Source: Verrucomicrobiota bacterium (GTDB taxonomy: Bacteria; Verrucomicrobiota; Verrucomicrobiia; Limisphaerales; JADLHS01). From it: a DNA stretch of 64,000 bases. Numbering within the stretch: the first letter of the stretch is position 1; each line of letters starts with the position of its first letter. The notes beneath the pieces are model-generated. The model made no database searches. It was not told the DNA's origin and saw only the letters and a list, made by a program, of their open reading frames with translations. A program made the position numbers and the translations under genes. Location of the stretch: contig JAKQDQ010000093.1 in assembly GCA_029573725.1 (NCBI GenBank), positions 62,001-126,000 on the forward strand. Reading direction: 5' to 3'. Shown piece after piece: positions 1 to 8,493 of this stretch.

Positions 1-54
1 AGCCATCAGGCCGCCGATGAGGCCCAGACCGAGAGTGAGCAGGAGACGACGCAT
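1..54 (-). CDS. N-terminus of an exported or membrane protein, truncated by window edge
   Basis: Only the first 18 codons lie in the window. They read MRRLLLTLGLGLIGGLMA on the minus strand, starting from an ATG at 54. Two arginines followed by an unbroken hydrophobic run is the layout of a signal peptide or first membrane helix. The rest of the gene lies to the left of the window, so no function can be given. The gene is transcribed away from the amphi-Trp gene, so the stretch between them is a divergent promoter region. Confidence 0.55.
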   Translation of the reverse strand, partial: MRRLLLTLGLGLIGGLMA

Positions 55-512
55 GATGCTCGATCAGGTCCGGCCACCTTCCGGGGCCGGGCTCCGCAGG
101 CCGCTGGTGGACGGGATTCGCTGGTGCATGAAAATCCCTGTACGCTTGAACGCCGGGCAAGGCAAGGGCTAATTTGGTCGCCCTTCACATCGGCCCCCCC
201 GGATCATCCCCTCGCCCCCACCACGAAATCCCACCGCCTGACCGGCTGACGGCCGCCTTTGCAACGTCGGAGCAAACGACTGCCCCGATTCCGGCTCGAC
301 AAAATTGAAGCATGTGCCATATAAGCGGCATGCGTCATGTCGGCGCTGGCAGCTCCGGTTGAGGTGGGGAAACGTGAGTCCCCCAGTCGGAGCGGCGGCG
401 GGAACAGCGCACGGAGGCCGGACATGAATCACACCGGCGGCAAAGCGGGGACATCGCCGGATGCGTTCCCGCAAAACCGGACTGATCCGGCGGCCTCCAT
501 CAAGGACACCTG
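55..512. other. divergent intergenic region without a credible gene
   Basis: This stretch separates the outgoing minus-strand gene at the left edge from the plus-strand amphi-Trp gene. The open frames inside it are arginine/proline/serine-rich with no recognisable domain, as expected for chance frames in GC-rich DNA. It should hold promoters for both flanking genes. I see no tRNA-like fold and no strong hairpin followed by a T-run. Confidence 0.5.
296..325 (+). promoter_or_regulatory. possible sigma-70-like promoter
   Basis: TCGACA (296-301) and TATAAG (320-325) are separated by 18 nt and each differs from the -35/-10 consensus at one position. The element lies about 190 nt upstream of the amphi-Trp gene and points towards it. 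In a 450-bp GC-rich region such a match could arise by chance, and promoter consensus in this phylum is poorly known. Confidence 0.25.
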
Positions 513-737
513 ATGACAACAGATTGCAAGCGCGACATAGAGAAGGCTTATCCGAAAGCGGATTTTGTTAAAAAATTACGACGTCTGGCTGACGCCATCG
601 AGAAGGGGGACCGCTTTGCCATACAAATCGCGGGCGAGAGAATCTTTGTTCCTGCCCACGCCGTCTGCAATATTGAGCATGAGCGATCCAGGAAAGCGGA
701 AGAAATCGAGTTTCAAATCAAATGGTCCAGGGCGTGA
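513..737 (+). CDS. amphi-Trp domain-containing small protein
   Basis: A 74-residue protein. From residue 18 on it matches the amphi-Trp domain pattern: FVKKLRRLADAIEKGD, then a short beta segment with AGERIFVPA, a charged stretch, and a closing amphipathic strand EIEFQIKW with the tryptophan near the C-terminus that names the family. The family consists of small soluble proteins of unknown function found in bacteria and archaea. The start is ATG at 513, with an AAGGA Shine-Dalgarno match about 6 nt upstream. It stands alone and is followed by about 370 bp without a gene. The domain assignment is from memory of the motif; no role can be assigned. Confidence 0.8.
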   Translation: MTTDCKRDIEKAYPKADFVKKLRRLADAIEKGDRFAIQIAGERIFVPAHAVCNIEHERSRKAEEIEFQIKWSRA

Positions 738-1110
738 GCGTAACGGCCCGCCCCGGGTTCTCCGCAGCGCTTTGACCGGAGGGAGCGGGGCGAGCGACGA
801 ATTCCAGCCGGGCTTTGCCGTGCGCCAATCTTCGCCACCTGCAGCGGACGCGAGCTGACGAGGACCGCGCTGCCTCCCGGACACCTGTTCCGACGTCGCC
901 GAAGTCATCCTTGGCGGCCGCGGGCAGCTGTCGGCGTTTTCCTCGGATAAGAACCTCACCGCGCGCCACTCGGCCACGTACGGGGAGCCGCGCGAATGGG
1001 TGCGCCATGCGCCGACGCGCCCGCCCGCGCGGGCGGAGCGGCGGAATCGGCTGGACAGCAGCCGGTGACGATGGAGATAGTACCCCTGCCGCGGCCGCAA
1101 CGAGCGGCGT
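738..1110. other. intergenic stretch with no supported gene
   Basis: Between the amphi-Trp gene and the MFS transporter. Open frames on both strands are low-complexity Arg/Ala/Pro-rich and overlap one another, and none shows a domain. I find no convincing terminator, RNA fold or promoter here, although the upstream promoter of the transporter presumably lies in it. Confidence 0.45.
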
Positions 1111-2475
1111 ATGAGCCAGACCCTCGCCACCAGCACTGCTGCCAACCGCGCCTTTCCGCCCGGACTGCACAACGCGTATTCCTTCTCCGCCTTCAACGCG
1201 CTCTCGTTCCAAATTGTGCTGGGGAGTCCGATGATTTTGTACGCGCAGACCCTTGAAGCAAGCGCCACGGTGCTGGGCATCATTGCGGGGATGATGCCGC
1301 TGCTGGTCATCTTTCAAATCCCCGCCGCCAGCCACATCAACCGCATTGGCTACCGGCGTTTTGTTCTGGCGGGCTGGGGCACGCGGGTGCTGTTCATCTT
1401 CGCCATGGCGCTCGTGCCGTTGACCAGCGGATTTCTCAACGTTGCCAACCGTCTCGCACTGCTGTTGGCGCTGCTGTTTTGCTTCAACCTGTCGCGCGGC
1501 ATTTCCAGTTGCGCCTGGCTGCCGTGGATTGCGCAGCTCGTGCCGGCGGAAGGACGCGGCCGCTACCTCGCCCGCGATGCGGCGGTGCAGAATCTGGCCA
1601 GCTTCGTCACCTTCCTGGTGGCGGCGGTAACGCTCTCGGGCAATACGCGGTCGTGGCAGTTTGGCGTGCTGTTCGCCTTCAGCGCCTGCATGGGGGCCAT
1701 CAGCCTGATTTTCCTCAAGCGGATTCCCGACGTGCCCATCACCGAACCGCCCGGGACCGCGCGCACGGCCGTTCCGTGGCTGGCCATGATTCGATACGCG
1801 CCCTTCAAAAAACTGCTCGCGGTCGCGGTGGGCTGGTCGGTGGCCTATGGGGGCATCAACGCGTTCACCGTGGCGTTTTTGAAAGCCGACGATGTTTTAT
1901 CGGAAGGCCAGATTTTGCTGATCAGTTCGGTGGCCTTTCTCGGTGGGGTAAGCAGTTTGTGGCTGCTCGGCTCACGTTTCGACCGCGTGGGCAGCAAACC
2001 GGTTCTGGGAGCGGCCTGTGTGGGCTGGTTGATGGTGCTGGCTGGCTGGGGCGCCCTGGCGGGGGACGCATTGCGTCCGGCGCTTGGGGTGATTCTGGGT
2101 CTGGAGTTTTTCATGGGCCTGCTGGCCGCCGCAGTCAGCATGGCCAACAACAAACTGGCCATGGGCATCGTGCCCGAAATGGGGCGCAACCATTTCTTTG
2201 CCATTTTTTCCGTGGTCTCCAATGTCACGCTGGGACTGGCCCCGATTGCCTGGGGGGTGTTGATTGACGCCATGGGCCCGCGCGCGCCTCGTCTGTTCGG
2301 GCTGCAATGGAATCGCTACACCGTATTCTTTGGAGGCGCGGCGGTGGCCTTTCTCATCCTCCTGGGCGTCATTCAGCGGCTGCACGAGCCCCGGGCCGCC
2401 AGCATGCAGGCGCTGTTGCGGGAAATTCTCATCCAATCGCCACAACGCTTCTGGCTGCGCTTCTGGCCGCGGTAA
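1111..2475 (+). CDS. MFS transporter
   Basis: A 454-residue polytopic membrane protein with the length and hydrophobic pattern of a 12-helix major facilitator. The first half contains a basic loop INRIGYRRF in the position of MFS motif A and a helix beginning LLLALLFCFNLSRG. A cytoplasmic linker (KRIPDVPITEPPGTA) separates the two six-helix halves, and the second half contains another arginine-bearing loop (GSRFDRVGSKP). Substrate is unknown. It is a single gene, convergent with the small minus-strand protein at 2497. ATG at 1111 has no clear Shine-Dalgarno sequence, but hydrophobic MFS homology begins shortly after, which supports it. Confidence 0.85.
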   Translation: MSQTLATSTAANRAFPPGLHNAYSFSAFNALSFQIVLGSPMILYAQTLEASATVLGIIAGMMPLLVIFQIPAASHINRIGYRRFVLAGWGTRVLFIFAMALVPLTSGFLNVANRLALLLALLFCFNLSRGISSCAWLPWIAQLVPAEGRGRYLARDAAVQNLASFVTFLVAAVTLSGNTRSWQFGVLFAFSACMGAISLIFLKRIPDVPITEPPGTARTAVPWLAMIRYAPFKKLLAVAVGWSVAYGGINAFTVAFLKADDVLSEGQILLISSVAFLGGVSSLWLLGSRFDRVGSKPVLGAACVGWLMVLAGWGALAGDALRPALGVILGLEFFMGLLAAAVSMANNKLAMGIVPEMGRNHFFAIFSVVSNVTLGLAPIAWGVLIDAMGPRAPRLFGLQWNRYTVFFGGAAVAFLILLGVIQRLHEPRAASMQALLREILIQSPQRFWLRFWPR

Positions 2476-2496
2476 GATGCTCCCGCCGCGCCGGCA

Positions 2497-2901
2497 CTAA
2501 GGTCCCAGCACCTTTTCCAGCTCCTTGACCTTGGGATACACGGGCGAGGACGAGGCGACGCGCTCCTTGACCGTCGCATACAGCTTTTTGGCCGCTGCGG
2601 GATTTTCCCGGATCAACGCCTTGCACAACTCGATTTCGATCCATGCCTTGCGCGGATCCGCCAGGTAGCGCTCGTTTTGGCTGAACCAATCCTGAAATGC
2701 CGCCGGCCCGCGGCTCCGGGCCTCGCGGTAGCTCAGTTCGAGCTGGGCGGGCATCCCGGCCAGTCCCTCCCCCGTCTCCACCGCGGCGCTTTGCCGGGGC
2801 CGGCTCTCGTGTTCCAGTCGCGCCTGATCCCATTGCTGGAACAGCCGGTAGCCGACGTAGGCGGCGACAACGAGGATCAACACCCAGATGGCTTTGGTCA
2901 T
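2497..2901 (-). CDS. small membrane-anchored protein coupled to murA
   Basis: A 134-residue protein with one N-terminal membrane helix (residues 4-20, AIWVLILVVAAYVGYRL). A soluble alpha-helical region follows with repeated AA/K-rich amphipathic helices (for example NPAAAKKLYATVKERV) that resembles a degenerate TPR-like arrangement. The start ATG overlaps the murA stop by four bases (ATGA), so it is probably translated by coupling to murA. I do not recognise the family. Co-translation with MurA suggests a role near the inner membrane or cell wall, but that is inference. Confidence 0.7.
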   Translation of the reverse strand: MTKAIWVLILVVAAYVGYRLFQQWDQARLEHESRPRQSAAVETGEGLAGMPAQLELSYREARSRGPAAFQDWFSQNERYLADPRKAWIEIELCKALIRENPAAAKKLYATVKERVASSSPVYPKVKELEKVLGP

Positions 2902-4160
2902 GATTCCTCGATGCGTTGGATGCGCGCGCCCAGGCGCCGGAGTTTGACATCCATTTGTTCATAACCGCGATCCAGATGGTACACCCGGTTGACCTGGGTC
3001 GTGCCCCGGGCCGCCAAACCGGCCACCACCAGCGCCGCCGAGGCGCGCAGATCACTCGCCATCACCGGCGCGCCGCTCAACGGCTTGCCCCCCTTGACAA
3101 TGGCGCTGGGCCCTTCAATTTCGATCTCCGCACCCAGCCGCGCCAGCTCGCTCACGTGCATGAAACGCGATTCAAAAATCCGCTCGGTAATAATGCTGAT
3201 GCCCGGCGTCAACGCCATCAGCGCCATCATCTGCGCCTGCACATCCGTCGGAAAACCGGCATACGGCAGCGTGGTGACGTCGACCGCTTGCAACCTGCCG
3301 TTGCGCCGCGCCACCAGATCGGCACCCCGGCGTTCCACCACCACCCCCGCCTCATTCAATTTGTCAATCACCGCGCGCAGATGATCCGCCCGCGCCCCTT
3401 TCAAGACGATCTCGCCATTGGTCGCGCCGGCGGCGATGGCAAAGGTCGCCGCCTCGATGCGATCCGGAATCACCTCATGTTCCGCACCGTGCAATTGCGA
3501 CACCCCGGTGATGGTGATGGTGGGACTGCCCGCGCCCTGGATTTTTGCGCCCATGGCGATGAGAAAATTGGCCAAATCCACCACTTCCGGCTCGCACGCG
3601 GCGCTTTCAATGAAGGTCACCCCCTCCGCCAGCACCGCCGCCATCATGGCGTTGGCCGTGCCCAGGACCGTCGAGCCGGCCCGCCCCCCGAGGAACATCG
3701 GGCCGCCCACCAATTTTTTCGCGCTGGCCTCCACGTAACCGCTCTCAATCCGGATTTTGGCCCCCAACGCCGCGAAGGCTTTCAAGTGCAGGTTGATGGG
3801 CCGCGCGCCGATGACGCACCCGCCCGGCAGGGAAACCACGGCCTTTCGCAGACGCCCCAGCAACGGTCCCATGATGCAAATGGAGCCGCGCATCTTCCGC
3901 ACGAGATCGTAATCGGCATGCCCCTTGATCCGGCGCGCTTCAATCCGGAGCGCGCCGCCGTCAAGCCGCGCCTTCGCCCCGAGCCATTCGAGGATTTGCG
4001 TCATGAAGCGGACATCGCTCAACTGCGGTACCCGGTGAATCACACACGGCTCGGGGGTCAACAACGTGGCCGCCATGATCGGCAGCACCGCGTTTTTCGC
4101 CCCGCTGATCTCAACCTCGCCGTGCAACGGCACCCCGCCTTTGATGAGAAAACTGTCCAT
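2898..4160 (-). CDS. murA: UDP-N-acetylglucosamine 1-carboxyvinyltransferase MurA
   Basis: Catalyses the first committed step of peptidoglycan synthesis in the cytoplasm: transfer of enolpyruvate from phosphoenolpyruvate to UDP-GlcNAc. The 420-residue length is normal for the EPSP synthase fold. The substrate-binding pair K22/N23 sits in ISGAKNAVLP. The catalytic cysteine falls at residue 115 in LPGGCVIGARP, the same number as in E. coli MurA, so the aspartate variant linked to natural fosfomycin resistance is absent. The gene ends in a four-base overlap with a small membrane-anchored protein. About 130 bp separate it from the OPT transporter gene upstream on the same strand. Confidence 0.97.
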   Translation of the reverse strand: MDSFLIKGGVPLHGEVEISGAKNAVLPIMAATLLTPEPCVIHRVPQLSDVRFMTQILEWLGAKARLDGGALRIEARRIKGHADYDLVRKMRGSICIMGPLLGRLRKAVVSLPGGCVIGARPINLHLKAFAALGAKIRIESGYVEASAKKLVGGPMFLGGRAGSTVLGTANAMMAAVLAEGVTFIESAACEPEVVDLANFLIAMGAKIQGAGSPTITITGVSQLHGAEHEVIPDRIEAATFAIAAGATNGEIVLKGARADHLRAVIDKLNEAGVVVERRGADLVARRNGRLQAVDVTTLPYAGFPTDVQAQMMALMALTPGISIITERIFESRFMHVSELARLGAEIEIEGPSAIVKGGKPLSGAPVMASDLRASAALVVAGLAARGTTQVNRVYHLDRGYEQMDVKLRRLGARIQRIEES

Positions 4161-4287
4161 GCAAAATTTGACCGCTGATCAACCCCGCCGTCCCGGACGA
4201 TCGGGAACTTGAGCCGGTGTCCAAGTCTAGTGCGCCGCCGGCGCCGCCACAAGCTCCGGGCCGGGGCGGCGGGCCTGCCCTTCCCGG

Positions 4288-6198
4288 TCAGGCGCCCAGC
4301 ACAAAATTCTCGAGCAAAATCACCGCAATGCCCGTCAACGCGCCCCCGGCGATCACGCCGCCGCAGATCGGTTCCTGATTTTGCACGATGATGCGGTTCG
4401 CCCGGGATCCCGGCTTTTTGAAGGTGCGCTCCGCCAGCCAGAAGAACAGGCTGCCCAGGAACATGGCCAGACAGGTGTTGAACGGGATCACCGCCGCCAG
4501 TCCCACTCCGACGCCCGACAACCAAAAGCGCCCTTTCGTGGCAAGCCGGAGACCTTCCAGGGCCAGTCCCAGCAGTCCGCCCGCCAGTGCCGCCCAGCGC
4601 GCGGACATGGCCAGATTGGAAAGGCCCTCGGTCAGCACCTCGGCGACCGCCTTCCAAATGCTCACGGCGGGCATGGGATACTGTTCTTGAATCATTTCGG
4701 ATGGACCGCCCTTGAGAAACACCCAATAGAAAACCGGCACGGACACCAGCGCGCCGGCAAAAATTCCCAGCACATGGCCGATGGCCTGCTGGCGTGGTTT
4801 CGCGCCCAGCATGTACCCGGGTTTGATGTCCATGAGCAGGTTGGCGGCGTTGCCGGCCACCTCGGCCGTGATGCCCGCCGTCATCAGGTTGGTTTTGATG
4901 TTCTTCGGGTCCAGCGCGCCAAAGGTCAACTGGGTCAGCTTGCCCATCGCCCCTGTCGGCGTGATGGAGGTCAGCGCGGTGGAATTCACGCCGATGAGCG
5001 TGAAGACGAACACGAGCGGCACGGCGATGATGCCCAGCCAGACGTTCACATCGAAAAAATAATGCGCCAGCAAGACCACAATCGTGCCGACGATGGGAAT
5101 GCCGATGACGAACACGCGCATGGGCAGTTCAATGTGGCGGAGCACGTCGTTGTCGGTTGCGCGACCTTTGCGGAACAGACCGCGAAACGCGCTGAACAGA
5201 ATTTGCGGCTTGGCAAAAAACGCCAGCAGCGACGCCGTCGTCATCATCGCCACGCCGCCCCACAGCGCCCACGCGGTGATGGCGCGAAAACCATAATGCG
5301 TGACGCCGTCCGCGCCCGTGTGCCCCACAATATCCCCGAGGGCAATGCCCCAGGGAGCGAGCAGCAGATAGTTGATGAGCGCGCCGATCAGCAGCGAAAC
5401 ACCGACCCGGATCCCCATCAAGCCGCCCGCCGCCATCATGACGAAATCCGTATCGGGTCGCACGGTCAGTTCGCGCAGTTCCACCCCGCCGATTTTGAGC
5501 GAGGTGAATTTGTAAATCCAACCGTCGAGATATTCCGGGACCAGGAGAAAACCCAGCTTGAGCTTTTCCAGAATCGCCTGGCTTTGCAGCAACTTGGCCA
5601 GCGCCGCCAATCCGCCCGCGGACAGCAACACCTTCGCCTTGAACATCCCGTCCGCCGCGTTGCCCGAATGCAGCGCGTCCATGACGATGCCCGCCGCGCG
5701 CCCCTCGGGAAAGGGATGCTGCTCGTCATTGATAAACCGCCGCTTCAAGGGAAAGGCAAACAGCACCCCGAGCACGGCGATCGCGATGATCCAGATCATC
5801 GTGGTGGCCATGGGAATGACGGTGTTCGTGACGAGCATGTACGCGCCCAGGCTCGAAATCATCGGCGCCGTCATGTACCCCGCCGCCGTGGCGATGGACT
5901 GCATACAGTTGTTTTCGAGGATGGTGTATTCCGAACCAATCTTCAGCGCCGAAAGGGCCTTAAACAACGCAAATGCGAGAATGACCGAGGTGATGCCCAC
6001 GCCGAGCGTCCAGCCGGTCTTCGCGCCCACGTAGAGATTGGTCAGCGACAAAATGCCGCCGAGACACATCCCCGTGAGCGCTGAACGGAGGGTCAGTTGC
6101 GGCATGTCTCCGCGCCAGACATGCTCAAACCACCAGCGGTCCTTTTGCTCCAGTGTCCAGGTGCGAATTTGTTCCGGGTCCAGCTGTTTGATGGCCAT
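4288..6198 (-). CDS. OPT family oligopeptide transporter
   Basis: A 636-residue polytopic membrane protein with the order of OPT family members: a short cytoplasmic N-terminus with a tryptophan-rich stretch (WTLEQKDRWWFEHVWRGDMP), a first helix with NLYVGAKTGW, FPEGRAAGIVMDAL after the early helices, and an extended C-terminal helical half. Bacterial OPT proteins are proton-coupled importers of peptides or metal complexes; the substrate is not known here. The open frame extends to 6255, but homology begins at MAIKQLDPEQ, so I use the ATG at 6198. It lies downstream of the GH84 and GNAT genes on the same strand with a 110-bp gap and may share their transcript. Confidence 0.9.
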   Translation of the reverse strand: MAIKQLDPEQIRTWTLEQKDRWWFEHVWRGDMPQLTLRSALTGMCLGGILSLTNLYVGAKTGWTLGVGITSVILAFALFKALSALKIGSEYTILENNCMQSIATAAGYMTAPMISSLGAYMLVTNTVIPMATTMIWIIAIAVLGVLFAFPLKRRFINDEQHPFPEGRAAGIVMDALHSGNAADGMFKAKVLLSAGGLAALAKLLQSQAILEKLKLGFLLVPEYLDGWIYKFTSLKIGGVELRELTVRPDTDFVMMAAGGLMGIRVGVSLLIGALINYLLLAPWGIALGDIVGHTGADGVTHYGFRAITAWALWGGVAMMTTASLLAFFAKPQILFSAFRGLFRKGRATDNDVLRHIELPMRVFVIGIPIVGTIVVLLAHYFFDVNVWLGIIAVPLVFVFTLIGVNSTALTSITPTGAMGKLTQLTFGALDPKNIKTNLMTAGITAEVAGNAANLLMDIKPGYMLGAKPRQQAIGHVLGIFAGALVSVPVFYWVFLKGGPSEMIQEQYPMPAVSIWKAVAEVLTEGLSNLAMSARWAALAGGLLGLALEGLRLATKGRFWLSGVGVGLAAVIPFNTCLAMFLGSLFFWLAERTFKKPGSRANRIIVQNQEPICGGVIAGGALTGIAVILLENFVLGA

Positions 6199-6308
6199 GC
6201 GCGGTTTTCGGTTGTTGCAATTGTGCGCGCCAGAGTGGCGGACCGCACGGCGCATTTCAATCCCGCAGGTGCATCGAGACCGGGTTTCCCGGCCGGCTCC
6301 CGCAGCGC

Positions 6309-6929
6309 TCAGGGCAGACGGCGCGCCAGATACAGCGTGTCGCTGGTCCGCAGCAGCTCGTAGAAGCCGAGTTTCTTGTAAAATCGCTCCGCCCGCGCGT
6401 TTTCCGGCGCCATCCCCAGATGCACGCCGGGGGTCCGGCGCGCCGTGAGCGCGGACAAAAGCACCTGCATCAATTCCCGGCCCAGGCCGCGGCCCTGCGC
6501 GCGCGGCATCAGATCAATGTGTAAATGGGACGGATATTCGGCGTAGGGCTCGGGACAAACGACGTCGGGATGATAGTATTGGTGATAAAGTTTTTGCGTG
6601 GGCGTCCATGCGGCCGGGTCGCCGGTCGGTTCGGGATGTTGCCGCCGCAACGGCGCCAGCCACTCCTCCGCGAACGCCCGGTAAAATTGCCGCGAATCCA
6701 GCGCCCCCAGAACATACCCGCACACTCCTTGCGGATCCTCAAGCACAAAGGCCAGTTCCGGTTCCAGATGGATATAGGGACCGACAAAGATGTTGCCCAG
6801 GGCCCGCGGGTCATCGCGATAGAGATGAGTCCCGTCGCGGCCGCCATCCCCCGTGGTCAGACATACCTGATACGCCGCCGCCTCGTCTTCGGGACGGCAC
6901 GGGCGAATTTGAAATCCTGCGGGCAACAT
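6309..6929 (-). CDS. GNAT acetyltransferase resembling the C-terminal domain of human O-GlcNAcase
   Basis: A 206-residue GNAT-fold protein. The acetyl-CoA pyrophosphate-binding motif R-x-x-G-x-G is intact (PRAQGRGLGRELM, about residue 150), and the last strand has the usual N-x-x-AxxFYxKLGF ending. The central part, with VCGYVLGALD, then an EEW helix, an HQYYHPD segment and YPSHLHIDL, resembles the pseudo-acetyltransferase domain of animal O-GlcNAcase in both order and wording. It starts 12 bp after the stop of the GH84 gene, the other half of the animal enzyme. Unlike the animal domain, this one keeps its cofactor motif and could be catalytically active. Acceptor substrate is unknown; an aminosugar released by the GH84 enzyme is a guess. 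Confidence 0.88.
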   Translation of the reverse strand: MLPAGFQIRPCRPEDEAAAYQVCLTTGDGGRDGTHLYRDDPRALGNIFVGPYIHLEPELAFVLEDPQGVCGYVLGALDSRQFYRAFAEEWLAPLRRQHPEPTGDPAAWTPTQKLYHQYYHPDVVCPEPYAEYPSHLHIDLMPRAQGRGLGRELMQVLLSALTARRTPGVHLGMAPENARAERFYKKLGFYELLRTSDTLYLARRLP

Positions 6930-6941
6930 GACGGAAATGGT

Positions 6942-8309
6942 TTACCGGGCCCGGCCCGATTTGGAAAGTGCAGAAGTAAAATGTCCGGCGGCATCCATGA
7001 CGAGCAGCTGCTGCAGGCCGGCCACCAAGCCACCGCGATACACTCCCGGCCGATGCTCCCCGGAAACGAAACCCGCCGCCAGCTCCGGCCGCGATTCCCG
7101 CCAGCGGAGGTACGCCTGCATCAAGGTGACTTCCTCCTTGAGATCCCACACGTGCCGGTAAAGCGCGTAGCAGAGATCGCGGTCCGCCAGCTCCGTCACG
7201 CTTGTCAGCAGCGCCGCCAATTCCCGGCAGGCGCGTTGCAAGCGCGGCCAGGTCCGCCCCCAGTACTCCGGCGGCGTCCGCAGCAGGGTGGCGTAATTCC
7301 GCAACAATTGCGCGGCTTGCGGGCCATGGGCAAACGGCAGGTGAAACACGTCGGTCAACCAGTGGAGATCGCGCGCCGTCATCCGATGGCGCGTCCGGCT
7401 GGCGAAGGCCGCACGCCATGCCGCGCGCGCCGCCTGGCCGGCGTTCCGCGGATTCCACGTCCGGCGCGCTCGCGTGTAGGTGGCAAAAGTCCGAAGCGGC
7501 ACATAGTTCAGCGGGAACTCGCAATTCGGGTTGCAAAGGATGCCGCGCACCTCGGAACGCAGCTGCGTCGGACGCCCCGCATACGGCCCGAGGTAAATCC
7601 GCCGCCGGTCGTAATCGTTGGCATGCAGGTTGTCCCAGATCAACGGCGGCCGGCGGAGAACCGTTTGCAATTCGCGAATCGAGGCCGGAGGAATCGTTTC
7701 GGAAACAATTTCCGGTCCGGTCCAGAAGATGTCAATCTGTGGCGCCAACCGCGCTCCGATTTCCCGCAAGTAAGCGGATTGCGCAACGGGGCCCGCCGCC
7801 ATGCGGCCGCAATAAATCGTGGGACAAAACCACAGCCGGCTGCCGGGCACCTCCTGCTGCAACCACGCGGACAGTTCGTTGGCGACGGAACTTTGGGCCG
7901 CGGCAAAACTGCCGAACCGGCGCGTGTCTGCGGCACGCATCCGTTGCGGAATGTCATCGAACAGGATGGCAAAGGCGCGCCCCCCCAGCCGCGCGACTTG
8001 TCGCAACTTGCGTTGCAACACCGGAAACTCCGTGGCGTAATGCAGGTCCAGTCCGGGCGCGAGGGCATAGACGAAATTGAGGCCGCGCCGGCGGCAATCC
8101 GCGACCAGGCTTTTCAATCCCGCCGCTTCCGCCCGGTCGTAAGGTGCGCGCCAGATCGCGCGATGTTTGAGGTCGTCCTTGGGCGCGTACATGTAGGTGT
8201 TCAAACCCCATTGTTGCAGCCAGCGGAACAGTTGCCGACGCTGTGCATCCGTCCAGGGACGGCCGTAGAATCCCTCGATCACGCCACTGATCCAGGCTGG
8301 TGTTTTCAT
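6942..8309 (-). CDS. GH84 beta-N-acetylglucosaminidase (O-GlcNAcase-like)
   Basis: A 455-residue protein that is essentially the GH84 catalytic TIM barrel plus a helical C-terminal extension. GH84 enzymes remove beta-linked GlcNAc with a substrate-assisted mechanism using an adjacent Asp pair. Here the pair is D118-D119 in ILFDDIPQRM. Other sugar-contact motifs known from human OGA are present in order: GVIEGFYGRPW, YAPKDD, CPTIYCG, WTGP, IWDNLHANDYD and NPNCEF. There is no signal peptide, so it should be cytoplasmic, unlike secreted hexosaminidases. The following gene is a GNAT protein like the second domain of human OGA. It is divergent from a PTS EIIC gene. Natural substrate could be GlcNAc on proteins, or short chitin or cell-wall fragments; the sequence does not decide. 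Confidence 0.93.
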   Translation of the reverse strand: MKTPAWISGVIEGFYGRPWTDAQRRQLFRWLQQWGLNTYMYAPKDDLKHRAIWRAPYDRAEAAGLKSLVADCRRRGLNFVYALAPGLDLHYATEFPVLQRKLRQVARLGGRAFAILFDDIPQRMRAADTRRFGSFAAAQSSVANELSAWLQQEVPGSRLWFCPTIYCGRMAAGPVAQSAYLREIGARLAPQIDIFWTGPEIVSETIPPASIRELQTVLRRPPLIWDNLHANDYDRRRIYLGPYAGRPTQLRSEVRGILCNPNCEFPLNYVPLRTFATYTRARRTWNPRNAGQAARAAWRAAFASRTRHRMTARDLHWLTDVFHLPFAHGPQAAQLLRNYATLLRTPPEYWGRTWPRLQRACRELAALLTSVTELADRDLCYALYRHVWDLKEEVTLMQAYLRWRESRPELAAGFVSGEHRPGVYRGGLVAGLQQLLVMDAAGHFTSALSKSGRAR

Positions 8310-8493
8310 GGCTGGAAACCCGTGTTCATCGTGCCGTCCATGATGGCGGGAAGCGCCGGTTTGTCAAAGCGTCGCCCGCGCCGGGGCCGGCGCGGCTGCT
8401 AATCCGCTTGCTCCGCGCCGGGCGGATGGGTTTGACTGTGCCCATGATCAGGCTGGTGACGGGGCGGACGCGCTCCCCGCGGAAGGAGGGCGT

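Noticed and set aside
4381-6084. 567-codon plus-strand frame antisense to the OPT transporter
   Set aside because: Polar, His/Arg/Gln-rich shadow of a hydrophobic membrane protein; no domain.
6525-8402. 625-codon plus-strand frame antisense to the GH84/GNAT pair
   Set aside because: The minus strand carries unmistakable GH84 and GNAT motifs; the plus frame is Arg/Gln/Pro-rich noise.
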